A stretch of 64,000 nt of DNA from Cepaea nemoralis (GCA_014155875.1 JACEFZ010005600.1:607501-671500); one strand, 5' to 3'; shown: positions 48,000-58,799, counted from the first letter of the stretch. Numbers and translations: made by a program. Notes: a model not told the origin generated them from the sequence alone.

Positions 48000-48290
48000 A
48001 GGTTGGTTACTAAAGACGATAAAACAAAGAAAATTGAAATAGTTTGTTCACTTGAAACGTCATGAAAGTTTGGAGAGAATAATAATGGAGAGGTATATGC
48101 CCGGGAAGAGAGGAAGAGGAAGGCCAAAGAGAAGATAGGTGCAGGATGTGGCAGATGATCTCCAGATGTGTGTATCGGACGCGGGACATCTTGCTTGTGA
48201 CCGAGAAGCTTTTGGGAAAGTTGCTATTGGAGCGAGGTTCTTCGACTGACATGCTACTGAATGAATGAATGAATGAATGAATGAATGATA
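48000..48290 (+). mobile_element. LINE 3' end with (AATG)n tail
   Basis: HLKRHESLERIIMERYMPGK, RGRGRPKRR, then CVSDAGHLACDREAFGKVAI and a stop, followed by (GAAT)n at 48262-48288. This is the terminal part of a non-LTR ORF2 with its microsatellite tail. Inverted relative at 29535-29670. Confidence 0.7.
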
Positions 48291-48440
48291 TGGTAAGCCG
48301 GAAAGGCGCGATAGCACAATGTTTAGTAGGCTTGCCTGTTGGCACGGTAGTCGTATGTTCGAAACTCTGTGCAGGCGGATTTTGTGTTTAAACATTGTCC
48401 TTGGCGTCCAGGCTTATCCAGTCTACAATTGGTACCAGAA
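48291..48440 (+). mobile_element. tRNA-derived SINE
   Basis: AAGGCGCGATAGCACAATGT, then GTCGTATGTTCGAAACTCTG (box B TGTTCGAAACTC), then CTTATCCAGTCTACAATTGG. It sits next to the (GAAT)n tail. Confidence 0.55.
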
Positions 48441-49584
48441 AACTTTTTGGAAATTTAGAAAGTAAAATTGGCCTGTTTGATACTAACCACACAGCCCTTG
48501 ACGTGGAGACTATACATTATGGTTCTGGCACATACATATAATAAGCCTCGATGAGTATAAGTGTTCTTCAATTGTACCGTAATGTGGCAAGTCTAGTGTA
48601 ACCGATAACCTATTTTGAGGAACATCGAAGAAGCAGAATGAAAATATAACTGTGTCATACCTGATATGTGAAAAAAGATGTTTACAAATAAAAATAAAAA
48701 TACTACGCAGATGTGCTAAGTAGGTCACGTACCTGTGACACATATTTGGGTCCCTAATTTTAAATGGCTCCTGCGCAAGATACGACTACACTGACGAGCG
48801 GGAATAATCCAAGCGGAGCTAGGGGATAACTTGACAGATCAATCCTCATCATAGCCTGGAGGGAATCTGGCCGACGCTCAGTACTCCTAAGTAAAACCAG
48901 ACATATTCATAATCAGACTGCAGCTGGCACAGCTTTGCACTGAGTCTTCGCTTGCTGTTGAAGCTGGGGACGGAGTTTATAGGAAGGTCCGGAATTCAAA
49001 GCAATGCATTCCCTTAGTGAGTTTAAACACACAATCCACAAACAATATGTTGCACGATTTATTGTCTGGCATATTTCGCAGAAATGTTGAACTTTTCGTG
49101 GGGATAAGAAATGTTCCACGTTGGAACAATACCTGAGACTATGTGTTTTAATTGTTTCAGATTAAGTATTATTAATGTATTCACGTCTCTGTAGTTTGCA
49201 CCTGACCAGGTGCAGTGACATATGCCAGGCAGTAAATCGTACGACAAATTGTGTGTGGCTTATGTGTATAAATATCCCGAGTGCTGTGGTGGCGGTTGTT
49301 GACCCAACTCGACTAGATAGACTCCAGCAAATCAAGATGTGGATACAACACCATGACATTGGATAGACCACACATTGAGAGAATAAGAAAAAAAGAATAC
49401 CTAGACAATCCTTCGTCTTGAACCTCCACTCTCAGCGACACAGGCATGAAAACTCATAGGGGAGATTGTGTTAAGTTTACATTCATGTACAGTAGAAGAA
49501 TGATAAGAGAAATAGGAGGATGGAGAGATGGAGGGGGTAGAGAACAACGACGAATAGGAGAAGGACACGAAAACGTAGAGGTAG
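48441..49584. other. Intergenic, nothing assigned
   Basis: AT-rich, only short frames. 49050-49130 and 49190-49260 share inverted words (TTTATTGTCTGGCATATTTC against ATATGCCAGGCAGTAAATCG), suggesting a worn inverted repeat of about 200 bp. Confidence 0.4.
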
Positions 49585-49585
49585 A

Positions 49586-49674
<89 letters not shown>

Positions 49675-49800
49675 GCAGCTGAAACTGCAGTAGCAGCAGC
49701 AGCCGTGGAAGCCAAAGAAGACGACGACGACGACGACGACGAAGACGAAGACAAAGTCGAAGACGACGACGAAGGCGAAGAAGAAGCAGGGTCAGGTAAA
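49585..49800. repeat. (GAT)n and (GAC/GAA)n trinucleotide tracts
   Basis: (GAT)n at 49586-49672 followed by CAGCAG and (GAC)n to GAAGGCGAAGAAGAAG. The His/Ser/Arg frames on the other strand are artefacts. Confidence 0.95.
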
Positions 49801-50116
49801 ACTTATGCATAAACATTGATCATTTGACCTACATTTACCCTAAAAGTACTACTAGACAAAAAGAAATGCACTACTGCGTAACAAAAATAGCGGACGTTAG
49901 CAAATATCAGATATCCAAGAGAAGTGACGCGTCAGCTGCTCCGGATAAACGATTGTAGCAGAGACAGGATTTTATTGGAACGTGACACATTTTGAGGTCA
50001 CAGCAAACTTTCTCCGTGATGGCTGCCTTAGTTCTGTTGTGGTTGGTGTAGGTAAGGATATCAGAGACCGCTCTGTGATTACAGACAAGCAAATAGAATG
50101 ATAAGCAGGTGAGGTT

Positions 50117-50117
<1 letters not shown>

Positions 50118-50178
<61 letters not shown>
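50118..50178. repeat. (TTC)n microsatellite
   Basis: About 60 bp of pure TTC. Confidence 0.97.
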
Positions 50179-50180
<2 letters not shown>

Positions 50181-50248
50181 AGTATTCTTTCTTTTGTGTC
50201 CATTTACAGAGAAGCAGCAATATTCGGGAATTTCAGCATCTCAATTAC

Positions 50249-50845
50249 AGTAAAACTTTCGATTAACCATCTAACGTGTAACCGTCAGTTTCTGTTATCC
50301 GTCATCGTCTTTAAAAAGAAAATGCGTGATACAACATAAAGGATGCTATTTTTAATGTGCCCACTGCCTGGGCTGACCCCGCAGTGTCTAACCTAAAGAA
50401 TGGATGGAATAAACTCTTGCCTGAACCTAGTTTTGAAACTTAATTAAATAAGACTGTTAATGTTAAAGACAACTGTGCAACTGTGTAACAATGAAGGACT
50501 AAACAATGAAAACATTACGCCAGAAGAAGTAACAGATTGGTTGGAATGTAACAAAATGGGTGGAGGTTTAGAAGTTTTGAACGACGATGAAGTTGTTTCT
50601 AGTGTGACTAGCAATGATGAAGAAGGAATTGATGACACTGAAGGATCAGTTCGTAACTAGAGACCTAAAACAAGCCACTCAGAAGCAGAAACAATGTTAT
50701 CAAAGTGTATCGACTGGTTTGAAATGCAAGAGGAAAATTCAATACAGATCCAACTTCTGCGTAAGATACGGGACATCGCCGTGCAGACAGCTCGAGCCTC
50801 AAAGACACAGAAGGAGATGACAGATTATTTTAAAGTAACGTAGGT
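50249..50845 (+). mobile_element. Tigger/jerky-like DNA transposon fragment
   Basis: Begins TACAGTAAAACTTTCGATTA, resembling a pogo/Tigger end next to TA. It then contains, in broken frames, NVPTAWADPAVSNLKNGWNK, LCNNEGLNNENITPEEVTDW and, at the end, SKCIDWFEMQEENSIQIQLL, RKIRDIAVQTA and KTQKEMTDYFK. That is the C-terminal region and the usual T-x-x-(D/E)-(F/Y)F-K finish of CENP-B/Tigger-type transposases. The DDE core is absent and no right end was found. Confidence 0.7.
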
Positions 50846-50919
50846 GTATAGTATTACCATACATTTCCGTACATTATTACTCTGATATTGACAGTTTATA
50901 TTGATAGCGGGGTAGGGGT

Positions 50920-51215
50920 ATCCCCTATCAAAGGAGAAGTAAGGCGCCTCCTTCCCTCCGATAGCCTACGGGACACCCTTGGGCAAGGTGGAGTACCCGT
51001 TTAGCCCCGTGTTCAGGGTTACGTGAAGCCATGGGTGCAGGTGGTGGATGAAGATGCAGAGCAGCCGACAGATAGTTGTAGGTTATGGTCTTCACCTTCA
51101 CGACGGTAGGCAGAGGATCTCTTTTTTGAGGAGACAATGGCTACGGTCTCTGTATGGTCACTGCTAGGAAGGAAAGCAATGGCAAACTACCTTCTTTATA
51201 AATGCCAAGAAAATC
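50920..51215 (+). mobile_element. SINE-like repeat
   Basis: GC-richer block ending GGAAAGCAATGGCAAACTAC and AATGCCAAGAAAATCATG, the same body words as the SINE at 41425. It is followed directly by a LINE 3' end (51230-51375). Confidence 0.5.
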
Positions 51216-51229
51216 ATGTTGTGTGGAAA

Positions 51230-51375
51230 GAGGAAGACCTAGAAAGAAATACCTGGATGGCTTGGCCTCGTGGCATGGTCGAGACAGAAACACGGAGCTG
51301 ATCCACGACTCTGGTGATCGAGTGAGATGGCAAAACATGACTGCCCACGCTTACCGGCATGGCACATGATGGATG
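51230..51375 (+). mobile_element. LINE 3' end fragment
   Basis: GGCATGGTCGAGACAGAAAC, CTGATCCACGACTCTGGTGA, CGAGTGAGATGGCAAAACAT, GCTTACCGGCATGGCACATG: the plus-strand version of the ORF2 terminal module at 28480 and 56570. Confidence 0.65.
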
Positions 51376-51399
51376 GATTGGTCGTTTTGTAAAATTAAA

Positions 51400-51640
51400 A
51401 ACGATGTGTGATCGTCAGACTCGGGCTCCGAAGTTTGGGAGGAGGGACGGGGGTGGGGGGTGTTCGGTTCCTTCGGTTCACGAGTGCAATTTTTCGGAGC
51501 CCACTGAGGGTCGTCGCTGGAACTATAGAATGCGTGCTTTGTGCGACGCTTTCCTCACTGCGGAAAGAGTACTGAGCCATATGGGATAAAACTTGGTACA
51601 ATGAAGTCAATCATTGTCGACTGTTAAGCGACTTTTTAAA
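51400..51640 (+). mobile_element. SINE, 5' truncated
   Basis: CCTTCGGTTCACGAGTGC, GGGTCGTCGCTGGAACTA, TTTGTGCGACGCTTTCC and GAGCCATATGGGATAAAAC match, in order, the complete minus-strand SINE at 55021-55253. The tRNA-like head is disrupted by a G-rich stretch. Confidence 0.75.
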
Positions 51641-51839
51641 AACAATATGTATGTATTATTCACTTGTAAAGGATTTTCATTTTCATTTTCTTCCCAATCC
51701 TGTAGTGAAATCACGTGACTGAACATATGTATTAAAACATTTATGTTATCCGTCTATTCGGTTATCCGTCGCAGCCCAGGTCCTGACGCTGACAGGTAAT
51801 CGAAGTTGGACATATTTAAATAAATAACTGACATGTGGC

Positions 51840-51985
51840 CATCAATCCCAGCTTTATTTTCTAGGCAATTCTACATTCAGTGGTTGGCCATGAATTTCTG
51901 GACCAGATGTCACCGTTGAAGTCCAAACTACCGCGTGTAGGGAAACGATCCCGCTAGCTGATCATCTGTGTACTGGACGTCTAAG
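51840..51985 (-). mobile_element. SINE-like repeat
   Basis: Related to 31885-32060. The strand is inferred from that relationship. Confidence 0.4.
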
Positions 51986-52026
51986 TGATATATGGTTCTT
52001 AACTCCTCGGCCACGTCGAAGCTTTT

Positions 52027-52096
52027 ATACACACACACACACACTCACACACACACACACACTCACACATATATATATATATATATATACATATAT
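52027..52096. repeat. (CA)n then (TA)n
   Basis: ACACACACACACACTCAC units followed by TATATATA. Confidence 0.95.
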
Positions 52097-52109
52097 CACT
52101 ATCATCTAG

Positions 52110-52430
52110 TGCTTTGCCGGCTGACGTTTGCGATCATGCCTCTCCACAAATTGCAATCTCCGACGTCATGGATAAATTCGTGCGTTGACTCCCTTCCGTG
52201 CTATGTCACAAGACTGTCAAGAATTTTCACACGCTGTCTTCCTCTATCTCTCTTTCCACAAATATTTTCGGTTGTCACAACATGTTCCAGTTTTTGTCTT
52301 CTCATAATATGCCCCCCTCCCCCCCCCCCCCCCTCCCCCCCCCCCCAAACAAAAGAACAAATAAAATATGATGACTGCTTCTTTCTGCTGTTTGTGGTAA
52401 GTTGTATTTGCAACTTAGCTTTCCTCATAA
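52110..52430 (-). mobile_element. LINE ORF2 C-terminal fragment
   Basis: The minus strand encodes MRRQKLEHVVTTENICGKRD, RGRQRVKILDSLVT and, past a stop, LWRGMIANVS, the typical ORF2 end. A C tract (52316-52346) separates it from an AAGTTGCAAATAC segment. Related to 21640-21960. Confidence 0.72.
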
Positions 52431-52609
52431 TGTACAGATTGTCAGTTTGGCTGTCAAATTAATTTTAAGCACATTTCTGTAAAACCACATCTACAGGGCT
52501 TCTATGGAATTTTCGCCTGTTTACTGCTTGTTCAGGGTTGGCAGCCGTATGTTGAAATTGGTTGTTTGTATATAGCACCAGACGTTTTCTTGACTCATAA
52601 GCCACATTG

Positions 52610-52857
52610 TATCATGTCTTGTTATGATGTATTTCAGACTGCCTCTGGTAACATAAAAGCCACACTGTGTCACGCCTGGTCATGTTGTATTTCAGACTGC
52701 CTCTGGTAATTTAAAAAGCCACACTGTGTTATACTTTGTCATGTTGTATTTCAGGCTGCCTCTGCTAACATAAAAGCCACACTGTGTCACGCCTGGTCAT
52801 GTTGTATTTCAGACTGCCTCTGGTAACTTAAAAAGCCACACTGTGTTATACCTGGTT
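52610..52857. repeat. About 59-bp minisatellite before the gene B start
   Basis: Four to five units of CATGTTGTATTTCAGACTGC CTCTGGTAACATAAAAGCCA CACTGTGTCACGCCTGGT. The next, diverged unit is the beginning of the gene B reading frame (ATGTTGTATTTCAGACTATC TCTGGTAAC). Confidence 0.9.
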
Positions 52858-53061
52858 ATGTTGTATTTCAGACTATCTCTGGTAACATCCTTGCTACAAT
52901 GCGTGACGTGCTTCCTGACGTTCCAGACCCGGATACCCAACGGAGATGCTGTTCCCGCTTCCTGCAAGCCTGGAACAATCTGGCAAGGGGTCGGTCATTT
53001 CCAGGAGAAGGGAACTGGGCTCAGGAACCAGTTCGGCCTTGATTTTGCAGGAGCCGGATTA
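52858..53061 (+). CDS. Gene B first exon: signal peptide and temptin N part
   Basis: From ATG at 52858: MLYFRLSLVTSLLQCVTCFL is a short Arg-containing N-end and a hydrophobic core, signal-peptide-like. Then TFQTRIPNGDAVPASCKPGT, IWQGVGHFQEKGTG and RNQFGLDFAGAGL. IPNG-x-x-VP-x-x-C, W-x-GVGH and RN-x-FG-x-DF are hallmark temptin blocks. Donor TTA|GTGAGT, phase 0. An alternative is that the exon begins after the acceptor TATTTCAG at 52871, with the true start in an upstream exon; the ATG itself lies in minisatellite-like sequence. Confidence 0.82.
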
Positions 53062-53089
53062 GTGAGTTCGGATTTTGTTTTTAAGAAAA

Positions 53090-53356
53090 CTAACGTTCGG
53101 ACATCTGATAGACAGTTGGACAGGCAAACGAATACTTTGTTAGATAGATAGGTAAGTCAGTCCGTAAATATGTAGGTAGATAGGTATGTAGGTTGGTGTG
53201 TAATGTTGTTGAATGTGTTGGTAGGTAATTAGGTAGGTAGGTAGAGTTTAAAAAGGTAGGTAAGTAGGTAGATATTAGGTGAATAGGAAGGTAGATAGAT
53301 ATTTAGGTACGTATGTAGATAAGTTGGCAGATAAGAATGTAAGTCGACCGATACGT

Positions 53357-53426
<70 letters not shown>

Positions 53427-53470
53427 TATATAGATGGGTATGTAGGTGCCCAGGTACATAGGTATGTACT
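53090..53470. repeat. GTAG/GATA-rich sequence with (TA)n
   Basis: TAGGTAGGTAGG and GATAGATA words surround about 68 bp of TA (53357-53424). Simple-sequence frames only. Confidence 0.85.
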
Positions 53471-53928
53471 TAGTCGGGTAGGTAGGTTGGTAGGCAGGTA
53501 GGTAGGTCCTTCTCTTGGGGTAAAGTTAGTTGCATATGCCTTACAGGATTTCGCAGTCAACACCAGCATGTCTTGATGCTGTGATGTCTTGGCAAGATTA
53601 AGTTCAGAAGTTTGTTTCTTGAGTAGGCTTTCTATGTTTGAAATGTAACCTAGATCCATTGCCAGAGATGTCGATATCGTGCAACCTACTCATGAATCCC
53701 TTGATTTTTTGTCTCACCTTTACCTTGGATGACATCCCATCCTCTACTCCAAGATCAGATGAGAATATAGCATCTTGCTCTAGTGTTGGACAAATCCTCA
53801 TGGTACAGTACTGGAATAGAACTAGGTCTGTACGAATTACAGGCAGATCTCGAACATGTAAACCAGTCACCCACACACACACACAAACACACACACACAC
53901 ACTCGCGCGCACGCACACACACACACAT

Positions 53929-53982
<54 letters not shown>

Positions 53983-54654
53983 TTTGATTGTGTGTCAGGT
54001 CTTAGTCAGATATGACTGAGCTACCGTATAACAGTAGACGGTACTACCTGCTTTCTGTTAGCGCCGAACGTTGGGCGGTGCTTACCAAACCCGACACCCC
54101 ACATTGTGCCAACGGCTTCGGGCGGAAGAGCGCAATTGGGAGGGTACAAGCCTTATCCTGGTGCGAGGAAATGCAACCTAAAGACAAAATGTCATGGCAG
54201 GGCAGACCAGGCCCTAAGCCTTGGTTGGCAGCTGGTCTAGGATCGAAGCTCCGACAGAAGGACAGTTAGAGCATTGATTTGCTGATCCGGCAGCTTCTGC
54301 AGCTTGTATTGTTCCAGATGTAGAGGTGTTACCTTTCCTCTGGAGTGAACTAGGCAGGCCGAGAGAGGGATCATGCTTCATGGGCAACACATGATCTCTA
54401 TATTTTAGCCCAGGCTTTGTGCTATGGTGAGGTCCTTATCAGTCACATGCGCTACCGCCATAGGTGAAAGTTATTATGCCTTTTTAAAGCACAAACTATC
54501 GTCTGTCAAGACGGCAAGGTGCCAATGGGGAGTATTTGATTAGCTCTTATATAACAATGGAGCAATAACGCTAAATGTGAACTCTAACTGAGGTTCTATG
54601 GTTGCTCTACGTGATGCCATACAGGTCATACGACATGGCTAATGTTCCTAAACT
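53471..54654. other. Intron of gene B with repeats, no exon seen
   Basis: 53540-53610 resembles part of the SINE body (GCAGTCAACACCAGCATG, GTCTTGGCAAGATTAAG). 53872-53980 is (CA)n(TA)n. 54405-54520 is the inverted copy of the dispersed repeat at 16770-16860. The remainder is unassigned. Confidence 0.5.
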
Positions 54655-54900
54655 TGTCTTATACTCTTATACATTTACTCTAACATCTCTTGAGTCGCAG
54701 AGCACTTCGACCTAACATCTCTAGACTCAGAGACGCACACAACACTGCAATATAACATCTCTTGAGACTTAAGCTTCATAAAACATTGAGGTACAATATC
54801 TCCTGTGTCAAATGTTCGTAGAACATTGAAGTATAACATTTCTTGAGCCACTGGTTCCTAGAACACTAAAATATAACATCTCTGGAGTCAAATTATTATC
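54655..54900. repeat. Degenerate repeat, about 60-bp units
   Basis: Four diverged units with TATAACATCTCTTGAGTC and TAGAACATTGAA words. Confidence 0.6.
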
Positions 54901-55020
54901 TTCTTGTCGATAAATATGATGTAAAATATCATCTCGTTTTCGATATGCCTGATGTAAACTATCATCTTTCAGATTTGTCAGATTTGTTGTAAACTATACT
55001 CTTATTGTGGGTATGTATGA

Positions 55021-55253
55021 TTTTTTTTTTTTTAGTCGACAGTGTCGACTTCATTACACCGGGTTTTATCCCATATGGCTCAGTCTCTTTCCGCAGCGTG
55101 GAAAGCGTCGCACAAAACACGAATTCCGTAGCTCTAGCGACGACCCACAGGAGCCTCCGAAAAATGTCACTTGTGAACCGAAGGACACGGCCCGGAATCG
55201 AACCCACAAACCCGAGTCAAACGGCTTGACCACTTCTCACAGAGACTCCCTAA
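55021..55253 (-). mobile_element. tRNA-derived SINE with TSD
   Basis: The minus strand reads GAGAAGTGGTCAAGCCGTTT (box A region), then GTGGGTTCGATTCCGGGC (box B GGTTCGATTCC), then the body (TTCGGAGGCTCCTGTGGGTC, TTTGTGCGACGCTTTCC) and ends in a poly(A), seen as T13 at 55021. TGTATGA flanks both sides (55014-55020 and 55254-55260). Other family members are at 43470 and 51400. Confidence 0.88.
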
Positions 55254-55439
55254 TGTATGATATAATACATTTTGGACCAAGTTTAACATATATCATGTAT
55301 GATATAAACTATAATCTTGGGTAGATATGTCTGTTGTAAACTATAATTGTCTTGTGTATGTTTCCGATGTAAGGTAAGTTTCCGGTTGGTTGCAAAGGTT
55401 CACCAATGTCGGTCAACTGATCTATTTGCCCTCCCACAG

Positions 55440-55572
55440 AAATGGACAGAAGCTCTGTGTCGGACAGACTCGGATGGGGATGGAAGAACAAATGGAGAGG
55501 AACTTGGTGATCCCGACTGTGTGTGGAAAGAGAGTGCGAATCCCAGATTCTCTGAAGGTCTCTCGCATCCAG
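55440..55572 (+). CDS. Gene B exon: temptin C part with EF-hand-like loop
   Basis: 133 nt between CTCCCACAG and GTGAAT. Phase 0 in, phase 1 out. It encodes KWTEALCRTDSDGDGRTNGE, ELGDPDCVWKESANPRFSEG, LSHP and the first base of Gly. W-T-x-x-L-C, D-x-D-G-D-G-x-x-N-G-x-E-L-GDP and the SHPG end are standard temptin features. The DSDGDGRTNGEE stretch has the spacing of a calcium-binding EF-hand loop. The next exon supplies GICDP. Confidence 0.92.
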
Positions 55573-55589
55573 GTGAATGAACTTGGTCA

Positions 55590-55845
55590 AAAATATGTAT
55601 ATCTACATATATGTTGTTCTGTGTATGGACTTGCAAGCATATGATCCTAGGGATCTACAAGTATGTTGTTCTGTGTGTGGACGCGCTAGCGTGTGATGCC
55701 TAGTGGAACTACAGATAGGTTGTTCTATGTCAGAACTTGCTAGCGTGTGATCCCTAGTGGATCTACAGATATGTTGTTGTATGTATGTGGACTTGCTAGC
55801 ATGTGATCCTAATGGATCTACAGATAGGTTGTTCTATGTGTAGAC
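55590..55845. repeat. About 60-bp minisatellite after exon B2
   Basis: Four units with GTTGTTCTGTGTGTGGAC, GCTAGCGTGTGAT and GATCTACAGATATGTT words. Confidence 0.8.
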
Positions 55846-56320
55846 TTGACTCTAGGAATGTCGATGTCCACACATTTTATTAATGTCATGGTCCACAGGT
55901 TTTAGCTATGTTAAATGCCCAGCGGGACCACCGTGTGTAGAAACACTAGCAAACTGGCGTGAATACAAGGCTTAAGTTATATCTGAGATTTTACAGAGAA
56001 ACAGAAACTATACATACGCATGTGAGCGCCGTGGCACAGCAGCTGCCAGCTTTATTCAAGCATCTGCGCAAAAGTCCAGGCGTTAAACGATAGGTGATGA
56101 AATACATAGTTCTACCAATTCTCTGCTACAAGTGCCAATCATGAACGCGTCCCAAATGGCTGGGGAGGAAGCTACCTGGGAGAAGCGGTAGGCTTCACAA
56201 CAGATAGCAGAATTAGCAAGGATGACATTAGAAGTATCGGTACCCCTGCCTGGACTGCATTTACGTAGAAACAACAAAGAAAGATGCTCGGAGATGTTGT
56301 GGGAATGAAAGAACCAAAGA
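55846..56320. other. Intron of gene B, nothing assigned
   Basis: No recognisable coding or repeat structure, apart from a short overlap with the LINE tail starting at about 56320. Confidence 0.4.
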
Positions 56321-56539
56321 ACTTTATCTTCAGTGCGTTATGAATTGGGCACATAGGAGTCTAACATTCTGCTCTTCTTATGTCTCTCTTTCGTACATTA
56401 TTTCACCCAGTTATCTCGTGTAAGGTTAATGGATGATAACGACAGCAACAGTATCAATATATTCACTGTGAAAGCTTAAGAAATGTGCAACAATCATTAC
56501 TACATGACTCGCTAATATTATTGATGTGGCTGTTGTTAT

Positions 56540-56870
56540 TCCATCCATCATGTGCCATGCCGATAAACGTGGGCGGTCATGTTTTGCCATCTCACTCGAT
56601 CACCAGAGTCATGGATCAGCTCCGTGTTTACTGTCTCGACCATGCCACAGTGACCAAGTCCATCCAGGTATTTACTTCTCGATCTTCCCCTTGGTCTCTT
56701 CCCTTCGATCTTGCCAGTTGTCACCAAGTTCTCTAATTCATTTTCTTCTCATAACATGCCCCAAACAATTGTGACTGTCTACGTCTAATGATCTCTAATC
56801 AGTTTACGATCTCCTTTGTTTCTTAAAGGACTTTTTCATTGGTTTTTCTGGCTGTCCATGGTATTCTTTG
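56540..56870 (-). mobile_element. LINE 3' end fragment, nested
   Basis: The plus strand shows GCCGATAAACGTGGGCGGTC, ATCACCAGAGTCATGGATCA and GTTTACTGTCTCGACCATGC, a close match to 28470-28700. Minus-strand coding end of ORF2. Confidence 0.75.
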
Positions 56871-57120
56871 GTTGTTATTAGCACAGGAGACATACAGTAC
56901 TACCAATAGGAAACTGTTATACTAGGGTGTTATTATGATTATGATTATTATTAAGAGGGTAAGAAGTCTGTGCTGGTATAGTGTTCCAATAATTGGCTAT
57001 TGTATGTATAGGGATTAGTGATGTCTTTGATTTCTTGTGGAAGATTGTTCCATAGCTGAGCTGCGGAGTACGCTAACCTTGTTTTGTATAAGTTTATCTT
57101 AGTCTTCGGGATATGTAATA

Positions 57121-58123
57121 CAGTGGAACCTCATTTAACGAGCATAATTCATTCCAGAATCTTACTCGTAATGCGAAACACTCGTTAAGTGAAACAGTTT
57201 TTTCCCATACAAAATAATGTAAAATACGATAATGCGTTCCATACCGAAAGAATACTCAAAATATTTTGAATAACGTTTATTCAAAGAAAATTATATATAC
57301 ATTGTTAAGGGGCGTGATTCAACTTCCTCTTCTATCATCCTAATACATCATAATACATTACCTAATTCTTTTTTTACTAGTAAGACAGGACTACGTGTCC
57401 AATTTGTAACCCTTTTAAAATAAAGTTAAATTCAATTCAATTCATTTACTATAAATCTGTCTAGAGAAATTTGTTTTTGCCGACGCTTCAGAATTTGGTG
57501 GGAATGCAACACATCATTATCATTAAATAAATTAATAGCTCTCATAGCCACTGCCTTATTAGGGTGATGGCTCTCAATGTCCATAACAAACAAGATTTGA
57601 AGTGGTAGATTCATCTCAAGCAAATATTTTGTCACAGAAGGAACAACACTTCAATGATCCAATCAGTAAAAAGGTCAAGTGTCACCCAAGCCTTGTTGTT
57701 GGACCCCATATCACATTTAGCCTGCTCTTCTGGACTTTACACTTCTTGAAGGCCCGTGGGGTTTCTGAATGGTAAACAAGCAGCGGTTTAATTTTTAAAT
57801 CGCTGCTTGCATTGGCACAAAATGTCAGCCTGAGACGGTCTCTCATTGGCTTGTGGTCGGGTAATGCATTCTCCTCTGCTGTTATATGGGTTCACTTCGG
57901 CATCTTTTTCCAAAAGAGACCCATTTCATCACAATTGAAAACCTGTTGCGGAAGGTAACCCTCAGAATTTACGAGCGTCTACGCGCACAATACGGACTTC
58001 CCCTTCCCTCGTCACTCGTTATGCGAAACGTCGCTCGTTTAGCGAATCATGTTTTTACAACTTATTTTGCTCGTTATGCGAATTCCTCGTTATGGGAGGT
58101 GATCGTTAAGCGAGGTTCCACTG
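57121..58123 (-). mobile_element. Tigger (pogo) DNA transposon, broken
   Basis: Inverted ends CAGTGGAACCTC...TTAACGA at both termini, flanked by TA. The minus strand holds transposase remains: VFNCDEMGLFWKKMPK, THITAEENALPDHKP, LRLTFCANASSDLKIKPLLV, YHSETPRAFKKCKVQKSRL, then YLLEMNLPLQILFVMD (position of the second catalytic Asp) and ILKRRQKQISLDRFIVNE. Stops and frame shifts separate them, and the N-terminal DNA-binding part is missing. 1003 bp. The coding remnant is split by a solo LINE tail at about 57375-57447. Confidence 0.9.
57375..57447 (+). mobile_element. Solo LINE-type tail inside the Tigger element
   Basis: ACAGGACTACGTGTCCAATT, TTGTAACCCTTTTAAAATAA, AGTT then (AATTC)n. Third layer of nesting. 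Confidence 0.75.
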
Positions 58124-58356
58124 TATATATTTAGTCATTTACTGTGCCTAAAATTATATTTAAGCAATCTCCAAAGGTAATTTCGCCCATTCCGATGTAG
58201 GATTTTGTGAATTATTTTGGCTTTATTAAAAAGTAAGCGTTAGCGTTAACTGTATGCTGCAGACTTAACTTTATGTTACAGATGTTTTCTTTATATTAAA
58301 CTATTTATATAAATTTACTTTGCGCGCAACAATGGTTGTTATTATACACACTGCAG

Positions 58357-58491
58357 GGATCTGCGACCCGTGGGACAGCCCAATTTGTCAACAGAAGAAA
58401 CAACCTGGCTGGATGTACTCCACCCAGCAACAGTGGCTGACCGAGGTGTGTCGGAGTGGTGGCCTAGACTGTCCAGCCCTGCAGGAGGAGG
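58357..58491 (+). CDS. Gene B exon: end of temptin domain and linker
   Basis: 135 nt between ACACTGCAG and GTACAT, phase 1 at both ends. It encodes ICDPWDSPICQQKKQPGWM, YSTQQQWLTEVCRSGG, LDCPALQEE. Aligns one to one with gene A exon 5177-5311 (ICDPW, the Q-x-x-WL-x-E-C block and the C-PAL block conserved). Confidence 0.9.
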
Positions 58492-58581
58492 GTACATATG
58501 TTCAGTCAAATCAGATAACTGGCCTTCTTCACATCCTAGTACACAGCACTGGATCTTCAGCTTCTCTCTAGCAGTCTGTCT

Positions 58582-58589
<8 letters not shown>

Positions 58590-58640
<51 letters not shown>

Positions 58641-58711
58641 GTTTGTCTATCTGCCTGACTCCCCCCTCTATGTGTGTCTATATGTCTGTCAGCCTCTCTG
58701 AATGTCTGCCT

Positions 58712-58743
<32 letters not shown>

Positions 58744-58790
58744 CTTCTATATGTCTGTCTGTCTGTCTGTCTGTCTGACTCTCCATACTG
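58590..58790. repeat. (TC)n and (TGTC)n simple sequence
   Basis: Two TC tracts (58590-58640, 58716-58742) and GTCTGTCTGTCTGTCTG at 58756-58776, with interruptions. Frames through here are artefacts. Confidence 0.93.
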
Positions 58791-58799
58791 GTATAGCAT

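Larger units (their letters stand above)
56325..58235 (-). mobile_element. LINE (same family as 33301-34590) with nested insertions
   Basis: The 3' tail is at 56325-56400 (GAATTGGGCACATAGGAGTC). RT C-terminal coding sequence lies at 56960-57120 and resumes at 58124-58235, aligning base for base with 33690-33915 on the minus strand. Interruptions: an unrelated LINE end at 56540-56870 and a Tigger element at 57121-58123. Many frame breaks; dead. Confidence 0.8.
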
